This document shows, piece by piece, positions 41,856-51,221 of a DNA stretch of 64,000 nt. Both the position numbers and the translations under genes were made by a program. The DNA lies in contig JAJQIK010000013.1 of NCBI GenBank assembly GCA_021199255.1, positions 1-64,000 of the forward strand. Reading direction: 5' to 3'. The stretch's first letter is position 1; every line of letters starts with the position of its first letter. Origin of the DNA: Clostridiales bacterium. Its GTDB lineage: Bacteria > Bacillota > Clostridia > Lachnospirales > Lachnospiraceae. Below the pieces are notes generated by a model. That model did not search any database. It was not told the DNA's origin and saw only the letters and a list, made by a program, of their open reading frames with translations.

Positions 41856-42719
41856 TCACATAATATCACCTGGCGTAGTAAGCATAAGGGTAAGCATGGC
41901 CTCTACCTGTTCCAGAATCCCCCAGTCTTTTGCTCTTTTCACAAGATCGCCAACTACACGGTCAAACAGCCCTCTGTCCAATAGCTGCTTCTTATACCAG
42001 ACGATCATCCTGCATCTGTTCAGACAAAACTTACCGACATTGGAGGAAATGCCTCCGCTCACCAGAAAAGCGTCTACCAGCGGTTCTTCTACGAAGCCAA
42101 TCTTATATTTCTCCGCAAAGCGCAAGGAAAAATCCCAGTCTTCCAAACATTCCATGCCTTCACGGAAGCCTCCAATTTCCTGAAAACACTGTCTGCGAAA
42201 CAACATCGTAGGCGTTCCTACCGTATTATTTACCAAAAGTGTTTGAAAGATATCTCCTTCAAGGTTTCCCCACGTCTCCGCATAAGGTACCCGAACAGTA
42301 TCTCCATTGATGCGTCTAAGCTGATATGCGCTATATATCATGCTGTATTCGGAATGTTGTTGCCAATATGACATTTGTCTGGAAAGCTTATCAGAATGCC
42401 AACAGTCGTCGCTATCCTGAAATGCCACCCATTCTCCTTTTGCACAGGCAACCCCTTTATTACGCGCGACAGGCGCCCCTTGGTTACAGGCCTGCCTGAT
42501 ATAGCGAAGCCGCTCGTCAGACAGGGAGGTTACGACCTCTTCCGTGCGGTCTGTGGAACCGTCATCTACTATTAATACTTCCAGATTCTTATAATTTTGA
42601 TTTAAAACACTTTTGATTGACCGTTCTAGATACTCGGCTCTGTTATAGGTAGGAATCACTACGCTAATAAGACATTCTTCTGGTTTGTCTGTATATCCGC
42701 CACACATATTTTTTTCCAC
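41856..42719 (-). CDS. Glycosyltransferase family 2
   Basis: A 287-residue GT-A fold transferase. It opens SVVIPTYNRAEYLERSIKSV and IVDDGSTDRTEE, has the metal-binding FQDSDDCW, and the acceptor-side LEDWDFSLRFAEKYKIGF. No membrane segment, so it acts at the inner face of the membrane. The acceptor (polysaccharide or teichoic-type glycan) is unknown. It sits 15 bp downstream of the EAL-domain gene, hinting at c-di-GMP-linked surface glycan control. Confidence 0.88.
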   Translation of the reverse strand: MEKNMCGGYTDKPEECLISVVIPTYNRAEYLERSIKSVLNQNYKNLEVLIVDDGSTDRTEEVVTSLSDERLRYIRQACNQGAPVARNKGVACAKGEWVAFQDSDDCWHSDKLSRQMSYWQQHSEYSMIYSAYQLRRINGDTVRVPYAETWGNLEGDIFQTLLVNNTVGTPTMLFRRQCFQEIGGFREGMECLEDWDFSLRFAEKYKIGFVEEPLVDAFLVSGGISSNVGKFCLNRCRMIVWYKKQLLDRGLFDRVVGDLVKRAKDWGILEQVEAMLTLMLTTPGDIM

Positions 42720-42734
42720 TTTACTTCACAATCA

Positions 42735-44048
42735 CTACTGCCCCGCGCAGACAGTCTCTCTTTCCTGTAGATTTTCATCTATAAAGCGTTCAAATTCTTC
42801 CTGCGGAATCGGCCTGGAAAAATAATATCCCTGCTGGATTTCACAGCCGATCTGGGACAGATAACCGCTCTGCTCCTTGGTTTCCACGCCCTCGCACAGA
42901 GAAGTAATCTGCAGCCGCTTCGCCATGTCTATCACACAGGAAATAATAATCTTATCGCTTTCCTGCAAATGATCATCTTTTAAAAAGACCTTGTCCAGCT
43001 TAATAATATCAATGGGCAGTCTGCTTAACAGGTTCAGGGAGGAATATCCGGAGCCGAAATCATCCATGGAAACCTTCGTTCCCATTTTATGTAAACCGTC
43101 AACCAGCTCCAGCGCCTTCTCCGTGTTATCCAGATAAATACTTTCCGTAAGTTCAAACTCTATCAGTTGGAACGGGATTTTAAATTCCTCAAACAAGTCC
43201 CGCACATATTCCAAAATCTGCATTTTATTCAGATGCACCCTGGAAACATTCAGGGAAATCGGCACCACCTTTTTCCCTGCCTTTAACCGGTCGGCAAGAA
43301 ACTGAAAGGTCTGTCGGTACACATAATAATCCACGTCTACAATCTGCCCGCTGCGCTCAATAAAGGGAATAAACTCGTCGGGATAGACAAAGGTACCGTC
43401 CGGCTTCTGCCACCGTACCAGAGCTTCCGCCCCCATCAAGCGCAGGGTGTCTGTCTCTATTTTCGGCTGATAATATACCTTAAATTCCTGATTGGCTATG
43501 GCCTTGGGGATATAAGAGGTAATTTCCACCTCCCGCTTGATTCCCTCCATCATGCCGCGGTTAAACAGGACGCAGCAGTCGTTTTCCAGTTCCTTGGCAA
43601 CCTTTCTGGCAAGATTGGCATTGGATACCGCAGTCTCCGCATCCAGGTTCCTGTTTCCTTTATCAATAATACTGATACCGGTACAAAACTGTAATCTGCT
43701 GTTCAGGTATTTCTCGCGAAATTCCGCTTCCCATTCCTGATTCAGCCGGAAGATAATGTCCCGGTATTCCTGATCGGTATAATCCCCCATGCGGTTAGCG
43801 GTCACAAAATTATCGGAGTAAACTCTCGCCGCGCACAACAGCGTTTCATTATTCCGCGTAATCACTTCCACAAACTCTTTGAGCAGGGCGTCCCCCACCT
43901 GATATCCGTAGGTATCGTTGATATATTTAAAATGTTTAATATCCGTATAGGTAATGGCAATGCGGTCGTCCCCAAGCGTTTCGCACTCCCGCTCCAGCTT
44001 CTCCAAAAACACCTCGTACCGATCCAGCCCTGTTAACGCATCTTTCAT
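42735..44048 (-). CDS. c-di-GMP phosphodiesterase (degenerate GGDEF, intact EAL)
   Basis: A 437-residue cytoplasmic protein. The N-terminal GGDEF-type domain keeps TDIKHFKYINDTYGYQVGD but has YSDNF in place of GGDEF, so it should not make c-di-GMP. The EAL domain has AEALVRW, FELTESIY, MDDFGSGYSSLNLL, DIIKLDKVFL and CEGVETKEQ, so hydrolysis to pGpG is expected. ATG 44048 follows ACGGGGTG, 22 bp after the thioesterase stop. Confidence 0.9.
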   Translation of the reverse strand: MKDALTGLDRYEVFLEKLERECETLGDDRIAITYTDIKHFKYINDTYGYQVGDALLKEFVEVITRNNETLLCAARVYSDNFVTANRMGDYTDQEYRDIIFRLNQEWEAEFREKYLNSRLQFCTGISIIDKGNRNLDAETAVSNANLARKVAKELENDCCVLFNRGMMEGIKREVEITSYIPKAIANQEFKVYYQPKIETDTLRLMGAEALVRWQKPDGTFVYPDEFIPFIERSGQIVDVDYYVYRQTFQFLADRLKAGKKVVPISLNVSRVHLNKMQILEYVRDLFEEFKIPFQLIEFELTESIYLDNTEKALELVDGLHKMGTKVSMDDFGSGYSSLNLLSRLPIDIIKLDKVFLKDDHLQESDKIIISCVIDMAKRLQITSLCEGVETKEQSGYLSQIGCEIQQGYYFSRPIPQEEFERFIDENLQERETVCAGQ

Positions 44049-44070
44049 ATTGTCACCCCGTGAACCCTTC

Positions 44071-44520
44071 TCATGCCTGCTCCGCTTCCATGGCAGCCCG
44101 GAAAACCGCGTCAAAGACAGGATATGCTTTCTTTAAGGAAAGCAGCCTGCCATCCCGGTTCAAAAAACAATGGCTGCTTCTGCCGCAGGTTCTGACTTCC
44201 TTTGTTCCATGATCCAGAATCAAATAGGACAACTCCAGTTTCACCCCGTTATATTTTTCCATTTTCGGTATAATATCTACAAGATCGCCAAAATGCACCA
44301 TGGATTTGTAAGTGCAGGATACCTCCAGCACCGGAATCATCACGCCCTGTCTCTCCATTTCACGGTAATCCACTCCAATCTGGCTCATATACCAGATTCT
44401 TGCCGATTCAAACCATCGGATATAGTTAGAATGATGAATGATTCCCATCTGGTCCGTCTCATAATATTGCGCCCGATGCTCGTATGCCTGCATTGCCATC
44501 TCCGTTTCAAAATAATTCAT
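44071..44520 (-). CDS. Acyl-CoA thioesterase, YbgC/FadM type
   Basis: A 149-residue hot-dog fold thioesterase. The active-site region YYETDQMGIIHHSNYIRWFE, with catalytic aspartate, is near residue 20, followed by LEVSCTYKSMVHFGDLVDI. It hydrolyses short acyl-CoA or 4-hydroxybenzoyl-CoA-like thioesters; substrate unknown. It starts the unit with the EAL and glycosyltransferase genes. Confidence 0.87.
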   Translation of the reverse strand: MNYFETEMAMQAYEHRAQYYETDQMGIIHHSNYIRWFESARIWYMSQIGVDYREMERQGVMIPVLEVSCTYKSMVHFGDLVDIIPKMEKYNGVKLELSYLILDHGTKEVRTCGRSSHCFLNRDGRLLSLKKAYPVFDAVFRAAMEAEQA

Positions 44521-44676
44521 CGCCCAAAAGCCGCACGCATTTGGAAGAATAATAGTCCTAATTTCCTATCTGTATTTCATTGTATGGGTTTGCTTCTCCT
44601 ATGTCAATATTCTACCGCAAAAATCTTCTAAATGAAAAATCCTCTGCACCGTTGTATAAGCCAAGCCTGCTGCCCC

Positions 44677-46137
44677 TTATTTCTCCGCTAACAGGGCAAC
44701 CAAATAGTTCCATACCCGCTGTACCGACGCGATATCCATGCTTTCCTGCGCCGTGTGTACATTCTGTAAATCCGGTCCTATGGATACGCAATCCAGTCCC
44801 GGTATTTTGCCCGCTAAGATACCGCACTCCAAACCGGCATGGATCGCCTCAAGCCTGGGGGCGCAGCCATACATTCTCTCATAAACCGCGCACATTTTAT
44901 CCCGCAGGGGCGATTCTTCCCGATACGCCCACCCCGGATAAGGGCTCCTGACCGCCGTTTCCGCGCCATACCGCGCCGCGGTTTCCCGCAGCTTGCCGCA
45001 CAGAGCCTCCCGCTCCTGATCGACGGAGCTTCTGACCGCATAATGCAGCCGCAAAGCGTCCTCGGACAGGCTCATCATTCCCAGATTGAGCGAGGTTTCC
45101 ACCAGTCCCGGCATATGCCTGCTCATGGCTGTCACGCCGTTTGGCAGCATTGCCAGACAGGAAAGGGCGTTTTGTATACTGTCGTGGGAACAGCGAGCCT
45201 CCTTGCGAGCCCATGACCGGCTGCACGCTATGGCCAGCGCAGGGTCGCTTTGTGCCAACTGTTTTCCCAAACGCCGCTGCTGTTCTTCCGCCCATGCTAT
45301 GATCCGGCCAACCTTATCCTCTGGCGCCGCAATCCACGCCGCCGCTTCTCTGGGGATCGCGTTATCCGCCACGCCTCCTTCCAAAGCCAGCAGCCCGATC
45401 TGCATCTGCTCCGTCAGGGCTGCCAGAAGCTGTCCCAGCAGCACATTGGCATTGCCGCCCTTCTTATCGATTTCCATACCGGAATGACCGCCTGAAAGCC
45501 CCGTGATCCTCAGTTCCAGCACAGCCTCATCTTGCAGGGAAGGCTCTCCCTTTTCCCGACGGACAGGAATGTTGATGTCTACTCTGGCGCCTCCCGCGCA
45601 GCTTGTAATAAAGACGCCCTCCTCTTCCTGATCCAGATTAATCATGCGTTTCCCCCGCAGCAGGGACAGATCAAGCCCCTTCGCCCCTTCCATGCCGGTT
45701 TCTTCATCTGTGGTCAGCAGGATTTCCAAACGGGGATGCTGAAGCTCCTGATGATCCAGCAGGGCAAGACAATACGCCACCGCAATGCCGTCGTCGCCTC
45801 CCAGGCTGGTGCCCTCCGCATAAATCTTCCCCTGATCTGTCTTTAAGCGAAGGGGCTCTTTGTCCATATCGATGACACAGCCCGGCTCCTTCACCGCCAC
45901 CATATCCATATGCCCCTGTAAAATCAACGGTTCTTCCTGTTCATAGCCCGGCGACGCTTCCTTGATGATAATCACATTCCGAGCCTGGTCCTGCTGGCAG
46001 GAAAGCCCCCTCTTTCTGGCAAAACGAATCAGATAATCACTGATTTGCTCTATATTGCCGGAGCCATGGGGAATCTGGCATATCTGCTCGAAATAATAAA
46101 ACACTTTGCGGGGCTGCAAATTTTCCAACGCGCTCAT
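44677..46137 (-). CDS. pepD: Aminoacyl-histidine dipeptidase (beta-Ala-His dipeptidase), M20
   Basis: A 486-residue cytoplasmic Zn peptidase of the PepD/carnosinase type. Metal and catalytic motifs: ILQGHMDMVA, SLGGDDGIAVAY, TTDEETGMEGAKGLD, and a late EAIHAGLECGIL. It cleaves Xaa-His and related dipeptides. It lies 55 bp downstream of bioA on the same strand and may be transcribed from the bio promoter by read-through. Confidence 0.93.
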   Translation of the reverse strand: MSALENLQPRKVFYYFEQICQIPHGSGNIEQISDYLIRFARKRGLSCQQDQARNVIIIKEASPGYEQEEPLILQGHMDMVAVKEPGCVIDMDKEPLRLKTDQGKIYAEGTSLGGDDGIAVAYCLALLDHQELQHPRLEILLTTDEETGMEGAKGLDLSLLRGKRMINLDQEEEGVFITSCAGGARVDINIPVRREKGEPSLQDEAVLELRITGLSGGHSGMEIDKKGGNANVLLGQLLAALTEQMQIGLLALEGGVADNAIPREAAAWIAAPEDKVGRIIAWAEEQQRRLGKQLAQSDPALAIACSRSWARKEARCSHDSIQNALSCLAMLPNGVTAMSRHMPGLVETSLNLGMMSLSEDALRLHYAVRSSVDQEREALCGKLRETAARYGAETAVRSPYPGWAYREESPLRDKMCAVYERMYGCAPRLEAIHAGLECGILAGKIPGLDCVSIGPDLQNVHTAQESMDIASVQRVWNYLVALLAEK

Positions 46138-46191
46138 TTCCTCTTTTTCCTTTCTTCTTTACGCTGCCGTACCTGTTTATCATACCCTGCT

Positions 46192-47403
46192 TTAAGGCAG
46201 TCTATGTCCGGCAAACCATTCCTTCATGGTGTTCAGCACCTGTACCAGCTCCTCTTCCGAAATAATATAGGGAACCATAGCGTACAGATATTGTAAGAAG
46301 GGTCTGCTGAAAACGCCCCTCTCATAAGCAAACTGCTGGTAGCCTTTCAGGGTATGGGCGTCATAAACCTCCACGCAGACACAGCCTCCCATGATACGCA
46401 CTTCCTTAATCCGGGGATCTGTAAAGTCCGCCATCTCACGTCTGGTGATCTCCTCAATCCGACGTATCCTGGACATATAGTCTTCCCGTTCAAAAACCTC
46501 AATAGAAGCAAGCGCCACACTGCACGCCAGGGCGTTTCCCATAAAGGTAGGGCCATGCATCAACGCCTGTGCCGGATCGTCCCCATAGAAACCGTCGTAA
46601 ACTTTTGTATTTGCCACGGTAACAGCATGCCCGATATACCCTCCGGTCAGCGCTTTGCCTAAAATCAGGATATCCGGCAGAACCAAATCGGCCACAAAGC
46701 GGTTGCCGGTACGCCCGAACCCTGTGGCGACCTCATCAAAGATCAGAAGAACGCCATATTGATCGCACAGCTCCCTTGCCCGCCGCAGGAAGGAAATATC
46801 ATACATACGCATCCCTCCCGCTCCCTGCAGCAGCGGCTCCACGATAAAGCAGTTCAATACCTGATGGTATTTTTCAAAGGCCTCCTCCAATGCGGGGATT
46901 TCCGTAGGAATATGGATAACGTCCTTCTTCTCCCCATAAGCCTCCAGAATAAAATGATAGTCCTCATCATCTCCCACTTCCATGGTTTTGAAGGTGTCGC
47001 CGTGATAAGCATGGGTCAGGGAGAGCACCTTCGTCCGCTTAAGGTCTCCCCTGTTTACGAAATACTGCAGCGCCATCTTCAGCCCCACTTCCACCGCCAC
47101 GCTTCCCGAATCGGAGAAGAAACAGTAATTCAGATCTCCCGGCAGAAAGCTCTGCAGCTTTTGGGAAAGCCTCTGCACCGGCTCATGGGTCAGCCCGCCC
47201 AGCATCACATGGGCGAAACGGTCTGTCTGGGACTTAATGGCTTCATTGAGCGCCGGGTGCTTATAGCCATGTATCACGCTCCACCAGGAGGAAACGGAAT
47301 CGATCATTTCTCTTTCTTCCGTTTTCAGCCATACCCCCTGCGCGTCGATAATCTTATAGGGCGCTTTCATTGTTTTCATTTGTTCATAAGGATACCAGAT
47401 CAT
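46192..47403 (-). CDS. bioA: Adenosylmethionine-8-amino-7-oxononanoate aminotransferase
   Basis: A PLP-dependent class III aminotransferase that makes 7,8-diaminopelargonic acid. WWSVIHGYKHPALNEA, FSDSGSVAVEVGLKMA, YGVLLIFDEVATGFGRTG and the PLP lysine in LGKALTGGYIGH are present. At 403 residues it is slightly shorter than many BioA proteins. It is 21 bp downstream of bioD. No bioF or bioW is in the window. Confidence 0.93.
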   Translation of the reverse strand: MIWYPYEQMKTMKAPYKIIDAQGVWLKTEEREMIDSVSSWWSVIHGYKHPALNEAIKSQTDRFAHVMLGGLTHEPVQRLSQKLQSFLPGDLNYCFFSDSGSVAVEVGLKMALQYFVNRGDLKRTKVLSLTHAYHGDTFKTMEVGDDEDYHFILEAYGEKKDVIHIPTEIPALEEAFEKYHQVLNCFIVEPLLQGAGGMRMYDISFLRRARELCDQYGVLLIFDEVATGFGRTGNRFVADLVLPDILILGKALTGGYIGHAVTVANTKVYDGFYGDDPAQALMHGPTFMGNALACSVALASIEVFEREDYMSRIRRIEEITRREMADFTDPRIKEVRIMGGCVCVEVYDAHTLKGYQQFAYERGVFSRPFLQYLYAMVPYIISEEELVQVLNTMKEWFAGHRLP

Positions 47404-47424
47404 GGTCTTTTTCCGCCTTTCTTC

Positions 47425-48111
47425 TCACGCTTCATAAAGAGACGCCAGCGCGTCCCCATCCATATCCAGCCCGGCCGCCCCGTCCTCTACGCAGGCTATG
47501 ACCTTGAGCCCCGTCATATATTCACACATCTTAAGGTTATCCTCTTCCATCAGGTTCCCCGGATGAAAATGGTTAAAGAGGATACCCTTGACAGGAAGCC
47601 CTCTGCTTCTCATATATTCCACGGTCAGAACCACACTGTTAATGGTTCCAAGCCCCGCGTCCGCCACAATCAGGCTGGAAAGCCCCAGCTCCCTGACCAC
47701 ATCTTCCAGCTGCAGTCTTGTCCCGTCAAAGCAGAGCGGGCACAGGATACCGCCGCTCCCTTCCATGGTAACGTAATCGTATCTGCCGCAGACTTCCTCA
47801 AACCCCTTCCTGACCACTTCCAGCCGCACAGGATTTCCTTCCATTCTGGACGCCAGATGAGGCGAAACCGCCGCCTCATAGACATAGGGGCACATTTCCT
47901 CAAGGGGCTGGGAGATTCCTGAAACCGTCCTGACGTGCAGCGCGTCTCCCGGAATCAGTTTCCCGTCTTTGCCGTATTCGTTCCCACTCATTGCCGCCTT
48001 ATAATAGGCGGCGTTTTTTCCGCTTTCTTTCAGCTTTTTCACAAGCAAACCGGCCACATAGGTCTTGCCTACATCCGTTCCGGTTCCGGTGATAAACAAT
48101 TTTTTACCCAT
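47425..48111 (-). CDS. bioD: ATP-dependent dethiobiotin synthetase
   Basis: A 228-residue enzyme forming the ureido ring of dethiobiotin. The P-loop is FITGTGTDVGKTYVAG, with YYKAAMSG following and MEGSGGILCPL in the middle. It is the middle gene of bioY-bioD-bioA, 43 bp after bioY. Confidence 0.94.
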   Translation of the reverse strand: MGKKLFITGTGTDVGKTYVAGLLVKKLKESGKNAAYYKAAMSGNEYGKDGKLIPGDALHVRTVSGISQPLEEMCPYVYEAAVSPHLASRMEGNPVRLEVVRKGFEEVCGRYDYVTMEGSGGILCPLCFDGTRLQLEDVVRELGLSSLIVADAGLGTINSVVLTVEYMRSRGLPVKGILFNHFHPGNLMEEDNLKMCEYMTGLKVIACVEDGAAGLDMDGDALASLYEA

Positions 48112-48154
48112 ATAATAATCCTTACCTCCAGGCGATTTCTATTGCATCATCCTT

Positions 48155-48709
48155 TTACTGCATCGCAGCAATCACCGGCTTCAGCCGTTTTGCCAGCGCC
48201 GCCGCCACAAGGCATAAAAGAATATCCCCCGGAACCGCCAGCACAAAGCAGTACAGAAACAGCGGCCAAAGGGCAATCGGCGTGTCGATGACGAAATTAC
48301 AGATCACATAATAGTATAACATTCCCATGGCATAGACAATGGCAAGCCCGGTAAAATTAGCTGCTAAAATTCTTCCAAATGACCAGTTTTTCTTCTTCTC
48401 CGTCATCTTTCCCGTCACATAGCTCCCAATAACAAAGCCTATGAGATACCCGAAGCTTGGCTTTAACAGATACCAGAAGCCGCCGCCCTCCGCAAAAATC
48501 GGTAGCCCTGCCAGTCCCAGGAGCACATAAGCCCCCACGCTGAGCGCCCCCAGCCTGCCTCCCAACAGAAGCCCTGCCAGCATGGTAAACAGAAACTGCA
48601 AGGTGAAGGGCACATAGGGAACCGGAATCTTAAGAAAGGCTCCCACCGCCGTTAAAGCTGTAAATATGGCGCATAACGCCATTTCCCTGATCGTTATCTT
48701 CTGTTTCAT
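48155..48709 (-). CDS. bioY: Biotin transporter BioY (ECF S component)
   Basis: A 184-residue six-helix S-component that binds biotin and couples to a shared ECF energising module. PFTLQFLFTMLAGLLLGGRL is the typical core, with LAGLPIFAEGGG and KPSFGYLIGFVIGSYVTG. It heads the operon with bioD and bioA, behind a BirA operator 127 bp upstream. Confidence 0.94.
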   Translation of the reverse strand: MKQKITIREMALCAIFTALTAVGAFLKIPVPYVPFTLQFLFTMLAGLLLGGRLGALSVGAYVLLGLAGLPIFAEGGGFWYLLKPSFGYLIGFVIGSYVTGKMTEKKKNWSFGRILAANFTGLAIVYAMGMLYYYVICNFVIDTPIALWPLFLYCFVLAVPGDILLCLVAAALAKRLKPVIAAMQ

Positions 48710-48835
48710 TTTCCTGTCTCCTCACTCTTTTGATTCCCGCGCAGGTCTTCGCGAAGCCTGTCACCGGCTGTGGATTTCACAATTTCCTATGGATTCCCGC
48801 GAGTAACGAGACAAGTCTAGCAAAAAGCTTCTTGT

Positions 48836-48883
48836 TTGTCAACCTATCCTAATTATAGGTTTACAATTAACATAGGTTTACAA
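48836..48883. promoter_or_regulatory. BirA operator upstream of bioY-bioD-bioA
   Basis: TTGTCAAC-N15-GTTTACAA (48836-48866) is a canonical BirA box. A second GTTTACAA half site (48876-48883) follows as part of a 16-bp direct repeat ATAGGTTTACAATTAA (48855 and 48872). Biotin repletion should repress the operon. Confidence 0.88.
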
Positions 48884-48922
48884 TTAATTTTTATATCATT
48901 CCTCAGCTTCTTTCCCAACAAA

Positions 48923-48956
48923 AAATGGTTCCACAATATCAATCGCGGAACCATTT
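48923..48956 (-). terminator. Terminator of infC-rpmI-rplT operon
   Basis: AAATGGTTCC and GGAACCATTT form a 10-bp stem with a 14-base loop; TTTTTTG follows on the minus strand, 14 bp past the rplT stop. Confidence 0.88.
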
Positions 48957-48969
48957 CTCATTCATAGTC

Positions 48970-49326
48970 TTATTTCAGATTAGCCTTTGCAAGCTCGGCT
49001 AATGTGGTAAATCCGGCGGCGTCGTTTACGGCCATCTCCGCCAGCATCTTTCTGTTCATATCTACGCCTGCGTTCTTAAGCCCATACATAAATTTGCTGT
49101 AGGACAAACCGTTCATTCTGGCCGCCGCATTGATACGTGCAATCCATAACTGTCTGAACTGGCGCTTTCTCTCTTTTCTGCCGGCGTAAGAAGACGCCAA
49201 TGCTCTCATTACGGACTGTTTTGCCACTCTATACTGTTTTGATCTTGCTCCTCTGTAACCTTTTGCAAGCTTTAACACTCTGTTATGTCTCTTTTTAGCG
49301 TTTACACCGCCTTTTATTCTTGCCAT
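48970..49326 (-). CDS. rplT: 50S ribosomal protein L20
   Basis: A 118-residue basic protein that starts [20 protein letters not shown] and has [20 protein letters not shown]. It is needed for early 50S assembly and represses its own operon by binding leader RNA in Bacillota. It is last in infC-rpmI-rplT. Confidence 0.98.
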   Translation of the reverse strand: MARIKGGVNAKKRHNRVLKLAKGYRGARSKQYRVAKQSVMRALASSYAGRKERKRQFRQLWIARINAAARMNGLSYSKFMYGLKNAGVDMNRKMLAEMAVNDAAGFTTLAELAKANLK

Positions 49327-49414
49327 GTCTTTTTCCTCCTATACTTGACAATTCTCCGATCCTTCATCTGTCCCGCAGAAATTTCCGTATCCTCTGCGCC
49401 TTGTCTGTGCAAAA

Positions 49415-49612
49415 TCAGATGTAAGGCAAAATCTTTTTCATATTCTTAACATTCGTTGCGTCTGTCATAGCAGGCTTTCTGAGATTTCTCTTATTCTTCC
49501 TTGTCTTCTTCGTTAAGATATGGCGTTTATAAGCTTTGTTTCTTTTCAGCTTACCTGTTCCGGTTACTTTAAAACGTTTTGCAGCAGCTCTGCTTGTCTT
49601 CATTTTTGGCAT
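49415..49612 (-). CDS. rpmI: 50S ribosomal protein L35
   Basis: A 65-residue basic protein, [20 protein letters not shown], with the typical [15 protein letters not shown] segment. It is between infC and rplT in the conserved order. Confidence 0.98.
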   Translation of the reverse strand: MPKMKTSRAAAKRFKVTGTGKLKRNKAYKRHILTKKTRKNKRNLRKPAMTDATNVKNMKKILPYI

Positions 49613-49688
49613 TTCAAAATCCCTCCTGTATTTATTGTTAATTTCATGGATATCAAACTTAAGATATCATATATTTCAACCGAACCGC

Positions 49689-50210
49689 TTAACGCTTCTC
49701 GGCTAAAAACATCGTCATACTTCTGCCTTCCACCTTCGGCGCCTTATCTACCACCGCAACATCGGCAAGCGCCTGTGCAAAATCGTCTAAAATGTGCTTG
49801 CTGGTATTCATATGCGCCATCTCACGGCCGCGGAACCGAAGCGTAACCTTTACTCTGTCGCCCTTCGAAATAAACTTTCTGGCAGCGTTGACCTTGGTAT
49901 TCAGGTCGTTTGTATCAATGTTCGGAGACAAACGAATCTCTTTAATCTCCACCGTTTTCTGTTTCTTCTTAGCTTCCTTTTCTTTTCTGGTCTGTTCGTA
50001 TTTGAACTTCCCATAATCCACGATCTTACAAACAGGCGGCTTTGCGGTTGGCGCAATCTTCACCAGATCCACGCCGGCTTCCTCTGCCAGCTTCATTGCC
50101 TCCTTCGCCGACATAACGCCGAGCTGCTCGCCGTTCTCCCCAATAACACGTACCTCTCTGTCTCTGATCTGTTCGTTAATAAATAAGTCGCTAATGGTTT
50201 TGCCCTCCAT
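49689..50210 (-). CDS. infC: Translation initiation factor IF-3
   Basis: A 173-residue factor. The N-terminal domain is INEQIRDREVRVIGENGEQL, the linker KFKYEQTRKEKEAKKKQ, and the C-terminal domain VKVTLRFRGREMAHM. It governs start-site fidelity on the 30S subunit. Translation begins at an ATG preceded by TTTCTTATGG-type sequence without a strong Shine-Dalgarno; a leader hairpin lies just upstream. Confidence 0.97.
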   Translation of the reverse strand: MEGKTISDLFINEQIRDREVRVIGENGEQLGVMSAKEAMKLAEEAGVDLVKIAPTAKPPVCKIVDYGKFKYEQTRKEKEAKKKQKTVEIKEIRLSPNIDTNDLNTKVNAARKFISKGDRVKVTLRFRGREMAHMNTSKHILDDFAQALADVAVVDKAPKVEGRSMTMFLAEKR

Positions 50211-50224
50211 AAGAAATATTAAAC

Positions 50225-50256
50225 TATTAAAAAGTGGATAGCATCGCTATCCACTT
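50225..50256 (-). promoter_or_regulatory. infC leader attenuator hairpin
   Basis: AAGTGGATAGC and GCTATCCACTT form a perfect 11-bp stem with a 3-base loop, 22 bp upstream of infC. On the minus strand TTTTTAATAG follows, so it reads as a terminator in the leader. By analogy with L20 leaders in Bacillota it is likely the attenuator controlled by L20. The ~190 bp upstream to 50447 hold leader and promoter, no gene. Confidence 0.7.
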
Positions 50257-50447
50257 CATCATAAACGCTTTCAAACAACTCCCATACGCCCTCAGGACTG
50301 TGGAGTTTAAGCTATGAACGCTTGCGAACCCGATTGTTGCAAGGTGAGAGCGGATACTCTGCTTGTTTGTTATGTGTTTCCACACAATTAGCAATATAAC
50401 ACAGGTTCCGGCTCATGTCAAGCGTTCATTTTCAATCTATTCACCAT

Positions 50448-51221
50448 CTATTCCAGCCTGATTGTTTCGGCGCTCGCCTCATATTCCTCCATACGGTCAT
50501 AGTCGGAGGTCTGGGAATAGGTAATCACATAGCTTTTATCCGCGTTAATCGCATACTCAAGCTGGGTAATCTCTATCTCGCCCACCTGATAATGGCAGAG
50601 AATACGGAAAGCCGGATATCCCTCTATCTGTATTCTCTCGAAGCTGTCTATCGTCACCTCAATGTCCTCGCCATAGGCCTGAAGGAAATTCGCTTCCGCC
50701 TGCTCCTTAAAGGTCTCCTCTGTCATCAATTGCAGGGATACGTCCTGCTCCAGCGCCACATAATAAATGGTGGACGCGTCAATAGGATAACGCTTGGTTA
50801 CATACATTCCCGGCACATCCTCCGATTCCTCGAAGGTATCCGGAAGCGTAAAGGTACAGCCCTTGGTGGCGCGGGTATTGTCCATCACGGAGGTATCCAT
50901 TTCCTGCTCCTTTAAAAGCTCCGCCGTCAGTTCGTTTTTCGTCTGCTCATCAATCTCCACCTGCGCCACGCCGGCATTGGTTTTGTCCGCGGCCGTATCC
51001 TCTGCGTCCTCCGAATCGGTATCCGCCCCCATCTCCTCTTCGGCGTCCGACTCTATCTCCTCTTTGGCCTGCGCATCTTCCCCGTCTTCCTGCCCGGCTT
51101 CCCCGTCGCTTTCTTCCTCCTGTGCCTGCGCACTGGTATGTACAGTATCCTTATCGCCGCAGCCTGCCGGTATCCCCAGCGTCAGCAGAACCAAAAGCAG
51201 GCTGATTTTTTTCCTTATCAT
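50448..51221 (-). CDS. Lipoprotein of unknown function
   Basis: A 257-residue exported protein: signal KKISLLLVLLTLGIPAGCGD with lipobox cysteine, then a very acidic low-complexity linker (residues ~33-85, rich in E, D, A) and a folded C-terminal domain (CTFTLPDTFEESEDVPGMYV onwards). The C-terminal part resembles small stress or surface domains, but I do not recognise a family. It is monocistronic. Confidence 0.78.
   Translation of the reverse strand: MIRKKISLLLVLLTLGIPAGCGDKDTVHTSAQAQEEESDGEAGQEDGEDAQAKEEIESDAEEEMGADTDSEDAEDTAADKTNAGVAQVEIDEQTKNELTAELLKEQEMDTSVMDNTRATKGCTFTLPDTFEESEDVPGMYVTKRYPIDASTIYYVALEQDVSLQLMTEETFKEQAEANFLQAYGEDIEVTIDSFERIQIEGYPAFRILCHYQVGEIEITQLEYAINADKSYVITYSQTSDYDRMEEYEASAETIRLE

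Noticed and set aside
46759..47922. A 387-codon plus-strand frame
   Set aside because: It is antisense to bioA and bioD, both certain genes; composition is typical of a shadow.
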